A DNA stretch of 64,000 bases from an uncultured Alphaproteobacteria bacterium (GTDB lineage: Bacteria; Pseudomonadota; Alphaproteobacteria; Rhodobacterales; Rhodobacteraceae): positions 1-64,000 of the forward strand of contig CACIJG010000001.1 of the NCBI GenBank assembly GCA_902586885.1, written 5' to 3'. The translations under genes were made by a program, and so were the position numbers. The notes below the pieces were generated by a model that had not been told where the DNA came from, did no database searches, and was given only the letters and a program-made list of their open reading frames with translations. The stretch's first letter is position 1. Each line of letters starts with the position of its first letter. Below, piece by piece: positions 17,462-27,643 of this stretch.

Positions 17462-18841
17462 TTAAAAGTATATTACTTCTTTTACAGACGATATGATCTC
17501 ATCTGTCGTTATTAACGCTGCCTTTTCTAGGTTCTCTGCATATGGCATTGGTACGTCCTTACCAGTGCAGCTAATAACTGGCGCGTCTAGGTGGTCAAAT
17601 GCTTTTACCATGATTTGCGAGGCAATATAGCTTCCTACAGAACAAACGGGGAATGATTCTTCCACTGTTATACATCTATTTGTTTTTTTCACTGATCCAA
17701 TTATCATATCAAAATCAATAGGTCTAATAGTTCTTAAATCGATAACCTCAGCTTTTATACCCATATCATTAAGTTTTAATTCGGCTTCCAATGCATGCAT
17801 TACTCCAATACCATAACTAACAATGGTCACATCAGAACCAGTTTTTAAAATCTTGGCCTTTCCGATCGGCTCTAAATCTTCTTCATTTTCTTCAGCACTA
17901 AACGATTTTCCATATAGAATTTCATTTTCTAAAAATATAACTGGGTTATTGTCTCTTATAGCTGATTTCAGTAATCCTTTAGCATCTGCTGCACTGAAAG
18001 GTTGGATGACTTTTAAGCCTGGTATTGATGCGTAAAGGGAAGAAAAGTCTTGGCTATGCTGAGCAGCAACTCTAGCAGCAGCCCCATTTGGCCCTCTAAA
18101 AACAATAGGGCATGTGATTTGACCTCCAGACATATAATGGGTCTTTGCTGCAGAGTTTATTATCTGGTCTATTGCTTGTAGAGCAAAGTTAAACGTCATA
18201 AACTCTACGATAGGCCTAAGTCCAGTGAATGCGGCACCAACACCCAAGCCTGTAAATCCGTGCTCTGTGATTGGAGTGTCGATCACTCTCGAAGGCCCAA
18301 ATTCTTCAAGAAGACCTTGGCTTACTTTATAAGCACCTTGGTATTCGCCAACTTCTTCTCCCATTATAAAAACATTTTCGTCACGGCGCATTTCTTCAGC
18401 CATTGCATGATTTAAAGCTTCTCTTACTGTAATATTGTTGGTGTTTACTTCTGTTAATTCAGAGTGGGTAATTTCGTTAGAAATTAATTGTTTTTTTTCA
18501 TTGTTATTGATGTCTTGATCTTCATAGGCTGTTTTAGTGTCGTCTTGAGTATCTTTAATCAAATCATTCGGCGGTATTTCTGAGTCATTCTGGCTAATGC
18601 TCTCAACTTCTATAACTGCAATAGGTGTATTGATCTTTACGTTTTCAGAACCCTCAGCAATTGAAAGTTCTAATACTACACCCTCTTCGACGCTTTCATA
18701 TTCCATAAGAGCCTTATCGGTTTCAATATCAGCTAGAATATCTCCTGGCTGAACCCTATCCCCAGGTTTAACATACCATTTAGCTAGACTTCCTTCTTCC
18801 ATCGTCGGAGAAAGAGATGGCATCAAAATATTAACTTTCAT
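17462..18841 (-). CDS. pdhB: Pyruvate dehydrogenase E1 beta with N-terminal lipoyl domain
   Basis: Residues 1-80 form a lipoyl domain ([16 protein letters not shown], lipoyl Lys43 in [12 protein letters not shown]). A variable acidic linker of ~50 residues follows, then the E1 beta transketolase-like domains ([32 protein letters not shown]). This fusion is characteristic of alphaproteobacterial complexes. Here it appears to be the only lipoyl domain encoded in the cluster. It lies 18 bp after pdhA. Confidence 0.95.
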   Translation of the reverse strand: MKVNILMPSLSPTMEEGSLAKWYVKPGDRVQPGDILADIETDKALMEYESVEEGVVLELSIAEGSENVKINTPIAVIEVESISQNDSEIPPNDLIKDTQDDTKTAYEDQDINNNEKKQLISNEITHSELTEVNTNNITVREALNHAMAEEMRRDENVFIMGEEVGEYQGAYKVSQGLLEEFGPSRVIDTPITEHGFTGLGVGAAFTGLRPIVEFMTFNFALQAIDQIINSAAKTHYMSGGQITCPIVFRGPNGAAARVAAQHSQDFSSLYASIPGLKVIQPFSAADAKGLLKSAIRDNNPVIFLENEILYGKSFSAEENEEDLEPIGKAKILKTGSDVTIVSYGIGVMHALEAELKLNDMGIKAEVIDLRTIRPIDFDMIIGSVKKTNRCITVEESFPVCSVGSYIASQIMVKAFDHLDAPVISCTGKDVPMPYAENLEKAALITTDEIISSVKEVIYF

Positions 18842-18859
18842 ATATTTCTTCTTTTATGA

Positions 18860-19834
18860 TTAATTTGTATACACATCTGTCCATAATTCTGAAATATCTG
18901 GCTCAGGGCTTTCAACAGCAAAGTTTGCTGCTTCTGTAACAGACATTTTCACTTCCTTATCTATATCTTTAAATTTTTTTTCTATAATATTATGATTCTT
19001 AATTAGCAAGTCACGTAAGTTATCAATTGGATCTTTTTCTTCTTTAATCTTTTGCACCTCTTCACGAGTTCTATATTTAGCGGGATCTGACATAGAATGT
19101 CCACGATACCTATAAGTCTTCATTTCCAAAATATATGGTCCTTTTCCAGATCTGCAATGCGCCGAAGCTTTCAGGCTTTCCTTGGCTACTTCTCTTACGT
19201 CCATACCATTAACTTCTTTCCCTGGAATATTAAACGCTATTCCTCTAGCATGCATTGCATCCGTTGATGACGAACGTTCGATGGATGTGCCCATTGCATA
19301 TTGATTGTTTTCTATCACAAATACTACTGGCAGTTTCCAAAGTGATGCCATGTTGAAAGCTTCATAAACTTGTCCTTGATTTGCAGCTCCCTCACCAAAG
19401 TATGTGAAGCAAATATTCCCATTTTTCTTATATTTATTTGCAAAAGCTATACCTGTACCCAAGGGCACCTGAGCTGCCACTATACCATGTCCACCATAGA
19501 AATGCTTACTTTTTGAAAACATATGCATTGAACCTCCTTTGCCTTTAGAATAGCCAGTAGCTTTCCCCGTAAGTTCAGCCATCACTTTCTTAGGATCCAT
19601 CCCACATGCTAGCATATGCCCATGGTCACGGTATGAAGTTATGGTTTGGTCACCATTTTTTGTTATTGAGTCAATACCTACTACAATTGCTTCTTGTCCA
19701 ATATATAGATGACAAAACCCTCCAATTTGTCCCATACCATATAACTGCCCTGCTTTTTCTTCGAAGCGCCTTATAAGCAACATCTTTTTGTAAAGACTTA
19801 TAAGTGTTTTTTCTTCTTCAAGGATCTTTTTCAT
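18860..19834 (-). CDS. pdhA: Pyruvate dehydrogenase E1 alpha
   Basis: This 324-residue thiamine-diphosphate enzyme has YRDHGHMLACGMD, GKGGSMHMF and the ThDP motif GEGAANQGQVYEAFNMA...NN. The phosphorylation-loop-like YRYRGHSMSDPAKYR is also present. With PdhB it decarboxylates pyruvate and acetylates the lipoyl group. It is the first pdh gene, 43 bp after ftsB. Confidence 0.95.
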   Translation of the reverse strand: MKKILEEEKTLISLYKKMLLIRRFEEKAGQLYGMGQIGGFCHLYIGQEAIVVGIDSITKNGDQTITSYRDHGHMLACGMDPKKVMAELTGKATGYSKGKGGSMHMFSKSKHFYGGHGIVAAQVPLGTGIAFANKYKKNGNICFTYFGEGAANQGQVYEAFNMASLWKLPVVFVIENNQYAMGTSIERSSSTDAMHARGIAFNIPGKEVNGMDVREVAKESLKASAHCRSGKGPYILEMKTYRYRGHSMSDPAKYRTREEVQKIKEEKDPIDNLRDLLIKNHNIIEKKFKDIDKEVKMSVTEAANFAVESPEPDISELWTDVYTN

Positions 19835-19877
19835 AAATATAGTTTAATATTAAACTAACTATTTTTAAAGAAAAAAA

Positions 19878-20186
19878 TTAATAAACAATCAACTCTTTCT
19901 CTCCTATCATGCCCAAAACTCGTCTTGCTTGTTCATCAAGAAGTTCTAAGTCTAAAGAAGAAATTGATAACCTATTGACTTTATTCTGCAAAGCCTGTTT
20001 TTTTTCTGTCTGATATATCAACTCATGTTTAAGGACGTTTTCTGTTGCAAGTAGTTGATATTTTTTAAAGAGACCATACTCGCCTTTAAATGTAGCCAAT
20101 AAAAAGTAAATTGATAGTATCAGGCAAACACTAAAATATATTAGTTCAAATATTGGAACTCTAATATTTACAGAAAATTTTTTCAT
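19878..20186 (-). CDS. ftsB: FtsB/DivIC-type septum formation initiator
   Basis: The protein is about 102 residues: a short N-terminus, one membrane helix (IYFSVCLILSIYFLLATF), then a coiled coil (LLATENVLKHELIYQTEKKQALQNKVNRL) and a short C-terminal domain. This is the FtsB architecture in the divisome FtsQLB complex. ATG 20186 is preferred to the GTG at 20225. Location just upstream of pdhA is typical for alphaproteobacteria. Confidence 0.8.
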   Translation of the reverse strand: MKKFSVNIRVPIFELIYFSVCLILSIYFLLATFKGEYGLFKKYQLLATENVLKHELIYQTEKKQALQNKVNRLSISSLDLELLDEQARRVLGMIGEKELIVY

Positions 20187-20242
20187 TTGCGAATCATTGC
20201 ATAACTGATTCGAAAATGGAATCACTTTTTACTTTGATTCGG

Positions 20243-21442
20243 TTATTTTTTAATCGATTCGATTCCTGGTAGTTTTTTTCCTTCTAGCCATTCTAAAAAG
20301 GCACCGCCTGCCGTTGAAATATAACTTAAATCATTTTCGACAGAAGCAATTTTTAAGGCACTAACAGTGTCACCACCACCAGCGACTGATCGCAATTTCC
20401 CTTCTTTCGTATTATTGGCTACATGTTTCGCTATCTCTATCGTAGATCGATCGAAAGGTTTTATTTCAAAAGCCCCAAGTGGACCGTTCCATATAAGCGT
20501 TTGGCACTTATCAATTATGTCTTTAATATAGCGTTGTGTTTTGACTCCAACATCTAGAATCATCATTTCTTCGGGGCAACTGTCACTCTCGTAGGTGCTA
20601 TAAGGTACGTTTTCCTTTAAGAATTTGGCGCATACAATATCATTTGGTAAAATTATATTACAATTAGTAGATTTTGCTTGGATGGTTAAATTTTTAGCTA
20701 TGTCAGTCATTTCGGGCTCGATCAATGAGTTGCCTATTTTCGTGCCTCTCGCATGGAGCATTGTATTTGCCATTGCTCCTCCAATTATCAAAAAATCTAC
20801 TTTTTGAATTAAATTATTTAAAACGTTTAATTTAGTAGATATTTTTGATCCACCAACAATTGCAGCAATTGGTCTATTAGGCTTTTCAAGGACCTCTGAC
20901 AAGGCTATCAACTCCTCTTGAATCAGAAAACCTGCACAGCTTGGTAAAAATCTGCTTATTCCCTCTGTAGAAGCATGTGCGCGGTGTGAGGCAGAGAATG
21001 CGTCATTACAAAAAAAATCTCCAAGGGATGCTAATTCTTTACTTAAAGCAATGTCATTTTCTTCCTCTCCTTTCAAAAATCTAGTATTTTCTAATAAAAA
21101 TAGAGATGGGAAAGGGTTGCGCTCTATTTCAGATTTTATTTTATCTACATCGAAATTTGGCAAAAATATTAAATTTTTATTAAATATTGGTTCTATAAAT
21201 TTAATCAGTTTTTCTAGACTTAAGTTGCTCTTGAAAGTGCCCTTCGGTCTACCAAAATGTGACAAAATTATTATTTTTGCGCCCTGAGACAACAAAAAAT
21301 CGATTGTTGGAATAGTTCTCTCTATTCGGGAAGCATCTGTTAACTTACCATTTATAATGGGTACGTTAAAATCTAGACGAAGTAGTACAGTCTTTTTTTT
21401 AGCGTTAATATCTTGTAATTTTTGTATTAATTTAGTGTTCAT
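20243..21442 (-). CDS. pgk: Phosphoglycerate kinase
   Basis: This 399-residue enzyme has LLRLDFNVPI, SHFGRPKG, LLENTRF, the hinge AIVGGSKISTKL and the C-terminal nucleotide loop SVAGGGDTVSAL. It transfers phosphate between 1,3-bisphosphoglycerate and ADP. It follows tkt by 12 bp; the gap gene usually found between them is absent. Confidence 0.96.
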   Translation of the reverse strand: MNTKLIQKLQDINAKKKTVLLRLDFNVPIINGKLTDASRIERTIPTIDFLLSQGAKIIILSHFGRPKGTFKSNLSLEKLIKFIEPIFNKNLIFLPNFDVDKIKSEIERNPFPSLFLLENTRFLKGEEENDIALSKELASLGDFFCNDAFSASHRAHASTEGISRFLPSCAGFLIQEELIALSEVLEKPNRPIAAIVGGSKISTKLNVLNNLIQKVDFLIIGGAMANTMLHARGTKIGNSLIEPEMTDIAKNLTIQAKSTNCNIILPNDIVCAKFLKENVPYSTYESDSCPEEMMILDVGVKTQRYIKDIIDKCQTLIWNGPLGAFEIKPFDRSTIEIAKHVANNTKEGKLRSVAGGGDTVSALKIASVENDLSYISTAGGAFLEWLEGKKLPGIESIKK

Positions 21443-21454
21443 AAAAGGATCAAA

Positions 21455-23473
21455 TTAAACTAATTTTTCAACCTGTTTACAAATCTCTTCAGAATTGATA
21501 CTGAAATGGTCAAAGATTTTTTCTACAGGTCCAGATGCCCCAAACCCACTCATTCCTATAAAACAGGCCTTGGAGCTTTTACCTCGTTCTCCTGAAAGCC
21601 ATTTGTGCCAACCAGTTTCTACCCCGGCCTCTATACCAACTCTGATTGGTCCAGAGGGTAAGATTTTCTTTTTGTATTTTTCATCTTGCTTTTCAAACAA
21701 TTCCCAACAAGGCATTGATACAACTCTAGTCCCTATACCCTTGCCCTCCAACAGATCTTGGGCTTCAAGAGCTATTTGTACTTCGGAACCAGTTGCTATA
21801 ATTATTACTTTCTTTTTGTGCTTAAAGTCTTTAATAATATATGCCCCGTATTCACATAAGTTTTTTGATGTATAATTTTTTCTTAAAAGAGGTAGTGATT
21901 GGCGGGTCAAAGCTAAAACTGTAGGTGTGTTTATAGATTTCACAGCCATCTCCCAACATTCTATCGTTTCGATTACATCGCATGGCCTCATTACAGTTAG
22001 ATTTGGAATAGACCTTAGGGAAGCAAGGTGTTCCACCGGTTGATGAGTTGGGCCATCTTCACCCAAACCTATGCTGTCATGTGTCATAACATAAATTACT
22101 CTAAGACCCATTAGTGACGATAACCGAATAGCGCCTCTACAATAGTCTGAAAAACTTAAGAAAGTGCCCCCGTAAGGTAAAATACCACCATGTAAAGCCA
22201 AACCATTCATAATCGCAGCCATTGCATGCTCTCGAATACCATAATGAATATACCTGCCGCTTCGGTTTGTGACTGAGAATATTTCAATATTATTCGTTTT
22301 AGTATTATTTGAACCCGTTAGATCCGCCGAACCTCCAATAGTTTCCTTGAAAACTGAATTTAAAACTTCCAAAGATAGCTCACTAGCTTTTCTAGTCGCA
22401 ACTTTTGTGAAGTTATTTGTATGATATTTTTTAAACTTTTTTATTTCTGAACTTAAGTTCTTTGGAGTTTTCTGTTCCACTTCTTGGGTGAACTGTAATT
22501 TTTTTCTTTCTGACAAGGCATCAAAATTATTTTTCCACCTACTAAATAAATTTTTATGTTTTTTACCTATTTCTTCCCATTGTTTTTTTACTTCTTTAGG
22601 AATCGAAAATTCTGGATGCAGCCACTTATACTCTTTTCTAACATTTTTTACTTCATCTGATCCCAAAGGTGACCCATGTGCACTAGCGGTACCCTGTTTT
22701 TTTGTGGAGCCAAATCCAATTATTGAACGAGCCGAAATCAAAGACGGGCGACTATCTTTTTTTGCTTTTGTTAATGCTACATCAATCTCTGTAGGATTAT
22801 GGGCATCGCATGAAAAAGTAGACCAACCTGAAGCTTGAAATCTAGAAATTTGATCAGTTTCACATGACAGATTTATTTCACCATCTATGGTGATTTTGTT
22901 ATCATCCCAGATCACTATTAACTTACCAAGACTAAGCTTTCCCGCTAGTGTTATTGCTTCTTGACTTATTCCCTCCATCAAACAGCCATCTCCGGCTATT
23001 ACATAGGTATAATGATCACAAAGATTTTTTCCCCATCTATTCGCAAGATGAGCCTCTGCTATTGCAAAGCCAACAGCATTTGCTAAGCCTTGACCCAAAG
23101 GGCCTGTTGTTGTTTCTATTCCTGGAATATGACCGAACTCTGGATGACCAGCAGTTTTTGAGTTGATTTGTCTAAAATTCTTTAAATCATCCAAGCTAAT
23201 GTCTTTGTACCCACATAAATATAGTAAGGAATAAAGCAACATTGAGCCATGGCCAGCCGATAAAATAAAACGATCTCTATCAAACCAATTGGGTGCACTG
23301 GCATAAAATTTAATATGTTTTTCAAATAAAACGGTAGCAACATCCGCCATGCCCATAGGCATCCCTGGATGACCACTATTTGCTCTTTCCACTGCATCTA
23401 TAGATAGCATTCTTATTGCAGTAGCTTTTGCCCAATGATCTGGAAAATTAGCTCTAAGTTTTTCTAATTGCAT
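21455..23473 (-). CDS. tkt: Transketolase
   Basis: This 672-residue ThDP enzyme has RANSGHPGMPMGMAD, the ThDP motif GDGCLMEGISQEA...DDN, the transketolase signature GIREHAMAAIMNGLALHGG and THDSIGLGEDGPTHQPVE. It exchanges two-carbon units in the pentose phosphate or Calvin-type network. It starts the tkt-pgk-ftsB-pdh run; a ~160-bp divergent spacer separates it from the zapA operon. Confidence 0.96.
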   Translation of the reverse strand: MQLEKLRANFPDHWAKATAIRMLSIDAVERANSGHPGMPMGMADVATVLFEKHIKFYASAPNWFDRDRFILSAGHGSMLLYSLLYLCGYKDISLDDLKNFRQINSKTAGHPEFGHIPGIETTTGPLGQGLANAVGFAIAEAHLANRWGKNLCDHYTYVIAGDGCLMEGISQEAITLAGKLSLGKLIVIWDDNKITIDGEINLSCETDQISRFQASGWSTFSCDAHNPTEIDVALTKAKKDSRPSLISARSIIGFGSTKKQGTASAHGSPLGSDEVKNVRKEYKWLHPEFSIPKEVKKQWEEIGKKHKNLFSRWKNNFDALSERKKLQFTQEVEQKTPKNLSSEIKKFKKYHTNNFTKVATRKASELSLEVLNSVFKETIGGSADLTGSNNTKTNNIEIFSVTNRSGRYIHYGIREHAMAAIMNGLALHGGILPYGGTFLSFSDYCRGAIRLSSLMGLRVIYVMTHDSIGLGEDGPTHQPVEHLASLRSIPNLTVMRPCDVIETIECWEMAVKSINTPTVLALTRQSLPLLRKNYTSKNLCEYGAYIIKDFKHKKKVIIIATGSEVQIALEAQDLLEGKGIGTRVVSMPCWELFEKQDEKYKKKILPSGPIRVGIEAGVETGWHKWLSGERGKSSKACFIGMSGFGASGPVEKIFDHFSINSEEICKQVEKLV

Positions 23474-23634
23474 TTTATACCTTAAAAAATTTTATGGTCA
23501 AAAATCTTGGTGTTCATATAATATTTATTTTTGGTATTTAGTAAATCTAATTGTTTGGCAGAGAAAAGGTTTATTAAAACTTTTCATGGAAACCTAATAT
23601 ATGTTATAAATAACTATATTAGTTGGTAGAACGA

Positions 23635-23892
23635 ATGAATAAGTTTTTAGAATTAGAAAAAAGATTTGAGAAAATTATGGAGGATATTGAAAAGCTACCT
23701 CTTAAACAATCAAATGTGATAAATCCTTCTCAAAAAAAAGATGCCGTTACTGATGTTTTGTTGCCATCGGAAGAAATTTCTAAGCTTTCCAATAGAGTCA
23801 AAGAGTTAGAAATTGAAGCAAAAAAAGATAGTGAACAATTAGATAAGTTAATTACGGAGTTACAATCTTTGTTGGAGAATAAAGATGACTGA
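23635..23892 (+). CDS. Small coiled-coil protein upstream of zapA
   Basis: This 85-residue, highly charged protein has two heptad-rich stretches (LELEKRFEKIMEDIEKL and ISKLSNRVKELEIEAKKDSEQLDKLI). It overlaps zapA by 8 bp. Alphaproteobacteria commonly have a short DUF4164-like coiled-coil gene here. A division-related role with ZapA is an inference from the context. ATG 23635 is chosen over TTG 23623. Confidence 0.72.
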   Translation: MNKFLELEKRFEKIMEDIEKLPLKQSNVINPSQKKDAVTDVLLPSEEISKLSNRVKELEIEAKKDSEQLDKLITELQSLLENKDD

Positions 23893-24325
23893 AGTTGATT
23901 TAATAATCGGGGGAAGAAGTTTTGTAATTGCTTGCGAAGAAGATGAGCAAGAAAAGGTAAAAGAGGCCGCAGAACTGATAAATACTGAAGCAGAAGAGAT
24001 TCAGTCTAAACTAGGAAGACTTCCTGAATCTAAAATGCTCTTACTTTCAGCTTTAATGATCTCAGATAGATTAATTGATCTTGAAGTTGAGATAAAGGCA
24101 TTAAACAGGAGTGTTGAAAATCTAGAGCTTTCGTTAAATAACTACAAAGAGGGCGAAGACAAAAATTCTGTTGAAAAAATTAAAAATTTAAAGATGGAGG
24201 GCTTAGTAGAAAAGATACTTTCAAATCTTGAGGCTTTTATTAGTCAGGCTTCTTTAACTAATAATATAGAAAAGGATCAACCGATTAATGATCCGAATAG
24301 TTCAGATCAACCAAAATTATTTTAA
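23885..24325 (+). CDS. zapA: Cell division protein ZapA
   Basis: The N-terminal ZapA domain has VDLIIGGRSFVIACEEDEQEKVKEAAELIN, followed by a coiled coil (SDRLIDLEVEIKALNRSVENLELSL). At 146 residues it is longer than E. coli ZapA because of a C-terminal tail, as in other alphaproteobacteria. ZapA bundles FtsZ filaments at the division ring. It ends 4 bp before convergent grxD. Confidence 0.88.
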   Translation: MTEVDLIIGGRSFVIACEEDEQEKVKEAAELINTEAEEIQSKLGRLPESKMLLLSALMISDRLIDLEVEIKALNRSVENLELSLNNYKEGEDKNSVEKIKNLKMEGLVEKILSNLEAFISQASLTNNIEKDQPINDPNSSDQPKLF

Positions 24326-24329
24326 CACC

Positions 24330-24695
24330 TTAGGCGTTCTCCTCCCTTATTTTTGTTGCAGCGTCTTTACTGTAGCTTATACCTTTTTCTGAAAATAGCT
24401 GGTCTAACTCTCCAGACATTGTCATTTCTGTTATAATATCTGAACCACCAATAAAATCTTGGTTTACGTATAATTGAGGAATAGTTGGCCAGTCGGAGAA
24501 GTCTTTTATACCCTGTCTTATATCATCATCCTGCAGCACGTTTATGTCTTTAAATTTTACTTCCAGAAAGTTGAGAATTCCTGCTACTCTGCTTGAGAAA
24601 CCACACTGTGGCATGTTAGCGGTACCTTTCATAAAAAGCACAACCTCATTATTTTTTACTATTGTTTCTATTTGCGTTTTTGTTTTTTGATCCAT
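24330..24695 (-). CDS. grxD: Monothiol glutaredoxin Grx4 type
   Basis: This 121-residue protein shows VLFMKGTANMPQCGFSSRV with the CGFS active site, WPTIPQLYVNQDFIGGSDI and a normal Grx4 core. It binds a [2Fe-2S] cluster with glutathione and hands clusters on, often as a heterodimer with BolA. The bolA-like gene lies immediately upstream (11 bp), which supports this partnership. Confidence 0.95.
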   Translation of the reverse strand: MDQKTKTQIETIVKNNEVVLFMKGTANMPQCGFSSRVAGILNFLEVKFKDINVLQDDDIRQGIKDFSDWPTIPQLYVNQDFIGGSDIITEMTMSGELDQLFSEKGISYSKDAATKIREENA

Positions 24696-24706
24696 TAGTT
24701 AACTCC

Positions 24707-24946
24707 TTATTTCGGTGATGTTTGCAGTGCCAAAGCATGCAAAATTCCATCTTTGCCATCCATAGCTCCCCTTAAAGCTTTGTATACCATTTTGTGTTGC
24801 TGAATGCGTGTTTTCCCGGAAAACTCCTCTGATATTACCTTTGCAGAATAATGGTTTCCATCACCGGCTAGGTCCACGACCTCTACATGAGAGTTAGGAA
24901 AGCGTTTTTTTATTAAATCACTTATTTCGTTAGCTGAAATTGCCAT
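24707..24946 (-). CDS. BolA family protein
   Basis: This 79-residue BolA/IbaG-type protein has VEVVDLAGDGNHYSAKVISEEFSGKTRIQQHKMVYKAL and the IHALAL-like ending LHALALQT. It partners Grx4 in iron-sulfur handling. Family members start close to the MAIS residues, so ATG 24946 is used rather than 24955. It lies between purL and grxD, a common alphaproteobacterial order. Confidence 0.93.
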   Translation of the reverse strand: MAISANEISDLIKKRFPNSHVEVVDLAGDGNHYSAKVISEEFSGKTRIQQHKMVYKALRGAMDGKDGILHALALQTSPK

Positions 24947-25002
24947 TACCAACATGAATATAAATATTTAATAAAGTATTATAGTTAATATTCATAATAT
25001 TT

Positions 25003-27201
25003 CTAGTGTCTTTCAAAGATATCTTCCAGTTTATTTAAGTATAAGTTTTTAATTTCGCTAAGACATATATTTTTTTTGCCAAATTTTAAACTAGTTCCTG
25101 TGAATACACCTATTTTTTCAATATTTACTCTTTCTTTTAGAGCTAATTTAGCTAGCAACTTCTCATTTACTTCGTTTAATGCAATCAGGTAACGCCCTTG
25201 AGTTTCATTAAAGAAAAACAGAAGGTCGTCAATATCAGTCTCCAGTCCAATATTATTATTTATAGACATCTCAGCTAGTGCTAGCCCGATACCACCATCG
25301 CTAACATCATGAACAAAGGAGACTAATTCTCTGCTAATTAACTTTAAAATAAAATTGCCAGTTTTTGCCTCTTGCTTAAGATCTACACTAATGTTTGCAT
25401 AAGTTATAGGCTCTCGATTTACCTCGTTAAGAAGAGATAATGGAGTGATGTTGTTGTCATTAAAACCAACTAAATAAATGAGTTCGTTGTTGTGAATTTT
25501 TGTATCTTTTGCCGACCTGGGTTTTTCTATCAAACCCACCCCTCCTATAGTAGGTGTTGGCAAAATAGATTTTCCATCTGTTTGGTTGTAGAAACTAACA
25601 TTACCAGAGACAACAGGGAAATTTAATGTCCGACAAGCTTGGGTAATCCCTTGAATACATTCAACAAATTGACCCATTACTTTAGGGTCTTCTGGATTCC
25701 CAAAGTTCAAATTATCGGTTACAGCTATCGGTTTTGCTCCAACTGAAATGAGGTTTCTATATGCCTCAGCCACTGCTTGCTTTCCGCCTTCTCTAGGGTT
25801 TATTTTACAAAAAAGAGGATTGCAATCTGAAGTAAATGCTAGAGCCTTTTGGGTATCTCTAGCTTTAACAACCCCAGCGTCGATGCCAGGCACTCTAAGC
25901 GTAGAATTTAGTATCATGTGGTCATATTGTTCCCATACCCATCTCTTTGAGCAGTGATTAGGAGAAGAGACCATTAATGATATTGCTTCAATAACATTAT
26001 AGTTTACATTAGGCAGAGCTACCGGGGTTAACTTAGTTTTTGACCATTTTCTGTCATATTGCGGGGCGTCAGCAGATAGGCATTTTAGAGGTAATCTAGC
26101 TTCAATCTTATTTTTATATTCAATTATTAGCTCATCTTTGGCTATAGTCTTTCCTATCTCAGCAAAATCTAAATCCCATTTTTCAAAAATATGCTGGGCA
26201 ATATCTACTGTGCCAGGCTTTATAACCGCAAGCATTCTTTCTTGGCTTTCTGAAAGCATTATTTCATATGCAGTCATATTTGACTCTCGCTTAGGAACAT
26301 AATCTAAATTAATTCTTATACCCAAATTTCCTTTGTCTCCCATCTCAACTGATGAACAAGTTAAACCAGCAGCTCCCATGTCTTGAATAGCTATAACACA
26401 GTCCTCTCTCATGAGTTCTAAACATGCCTCCATAAGTTTCTTCTCCAAAAAAGGGTCTCCTATTTGTACATTAGGCCGTTTTTTCTTTTTGTCTTCATGG
26501 TCTTCAGAGAAGCTCTCAGAAGCCATAGTAGCACCACCAACCCCGTCTTTACCTGTCTTTGCACCCATGTAAATAATAGGAGCATCAATGCCAGTGGCTT
26601 TAGAGTAAAATATTTTATCCCGTTCAACTAAACCCGCTGCAAAAGCATTTACTAGACAGTTTGAATTGTAGCTTTTGTGAAACCTTAGCTCACCTCCAAT
26701 ATTAGGGACGCCAAAGGAATTTCCGTAATGACTAATACCCTTGACAACCCCCTTAAGAATGTCTTTTGTAGCAGAGCAGTTAACAGATCCCATTGATAAT
26801 GAGTTCATAACAGCTATCGGTCTTGCCCCCATAGTAAACACATCTCTTAGAATACCTCCCACCCCTGTTGCTGCGCCATTAAATGGTTCAATGAAACTTG
26901 GGTGATTATGGCTTTCCATTTTAAAGGCTAGCGCCATTTTTTCGTCTATCGCGATTATTCCAGCATTTTCTCCTGGTCCACAAATTACGTCATTCCCTTG
27001 ACTATATAGCTCCTTTAGCCACTTCTTTGAAGATTTATAAGAGCAGTGCTCATTCCACATCGCTGAAAAAATGCCAAGTTCAGTAATATTTGGAGTACGA
27101 CCGATAAGATGAGTGATTTTTTGATATTCGTCTACAGATAACCCATGAGCAAATACTGTTTGTAAGCTTAATTCTTTTTCGCTACCTTTATTTTTTTTCA
27201 T
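25003..27201 (-). CDS. purL: Phosphoribosylformylglycinamidine synthase II (PurL)
   Basis: This ~732-residue small-type PurL has [38 protein letters not shown], the catalytic/ATP segments and GGEL. It converts FGAR to FGAM and needs PurS and PurQ, which are not in the window. ATG 27201 overlaps the end of the TerB-like gene by 14 bp and is preferred over the upstream 27216 start. Confidence 0.95.
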   Translation of the reverse strand: MKKNKGSEKELSLQTVFAHGLSVDEYQKITHLIGRTPNITELGIFSAMWNEHCSYKSSKKWLKELYSQGNDVICGPGENAGIIAIDEKMALAFKMESHNHPSFIEPFNGAATGVGGILRDVFTMGARPIAVMNSLSMGSVNCSATKDILKGVVKGISHYGNSFGVPNIGGELRFHKSYNSNCLVNAFAAGLVERDKIFYSKATGIDAPIIYMGAKTGKDGVGGATMASESFSEDHEDKKKKRPNVQIGDPFLEKKLMEACLELMREDCVIAIQDMGAAGLTCSSVEMGDKGNLGIRINLDYVPKRESNMTAYEIMLSESQERMLAVIKPGTVDIAQHIFEKWDLDFAEIGKTIAKDELIIEYKNKIEARLPLKCLSADAPQYDRKWSKTKLTPVALPNVNYNVIEAISLMVSSPNHCSKRWVWEQYDHMILNSTLRVPGIDAGVVKARDTQKALAFTSDCNPLFCKINPREGGKQAVAEAYRNLISVGAKPIAVTDNLNFGNPEDPKVMGQFVECIQGITQACRTLNFPVVSGNVSFYNQTDGKSILPTPTIGGVGLIEKPRSAKDTKIHNNELIYLVGFNDNNITPLSLLNEVNREPITYANISVDLKQEAKTGNFILKLISRELVSFVHDVSDGGIGLALAEMSINNNIGLETDIDDLLFFFNETQGRYLIALNEVNEKLLAKLALKERVNIEKIGVFTGTSLKFGKKNICLSEIKNLYLNKLEDIFERH

Positions 27202-27643
27202 GAGCTTTAAGAACATCTTTTCTAGCTAACGCATTATCTTTATCTGATAAGCCAAGCAAATTACATAAAAGTCTCATATAAGATTCTTCTTCATCTGTTT
27301 TTATTTTATCTGCTAAAATGATTTCCCATATATCTTTTAATAGCTCAAACCTTTCTTCAAAATTGATATGCTGTTTTATCTTTTTTGTTAATTGGACATT
27401 GTCATTAATTGAAACTTCTATTGCTTCCGCTTTGGTTAGAATTGAATTCAAGATATCTCTGTCCAGATCAAACCTTTTTATTAAGAGAGCTTTTATTTTT
27501 TCTTTCTCAATGGTTGCTAGGTGATTATCAAGTTTACCCACTCTTATGAATATGCACGCGACTTCAATAACACCTTCTTTAAAAAATTGAACCGACTCTC
27601 TATTTTCCTTTGCTTTAAAAATCCTCAATAAATTGTTAAACAT
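27188..27643 (-). CDS. TerB-like protein
   Basis: This 151-residue all-helical protein carries TerB-family features. It has acidic metal-binding-type positions around [10 protein letters not shown] and the closing [27 protein letters not shown]. Members are annotated as tellurite resistance TerB proteins, but the true role in such bacteria is unknown. It is coupled to purL (overlap) and to the acyl-CoA synthetase (stop TGA directly followed by its ATG). Confidence 0.72.
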   Translation of the reverse strand: MFNNLLRIFKAKENRESVQFFKEGVIEVACIFIRVGKLDNHLATIEKEKIKALLIKRFDLDRDILNSILTKAEAIEVSINDNVQLTKKIKQHINFEERFELLKDIWEIILADKIKTDEEESYMRLLCNLLGLSDKDNALARKDVLKAHEKK

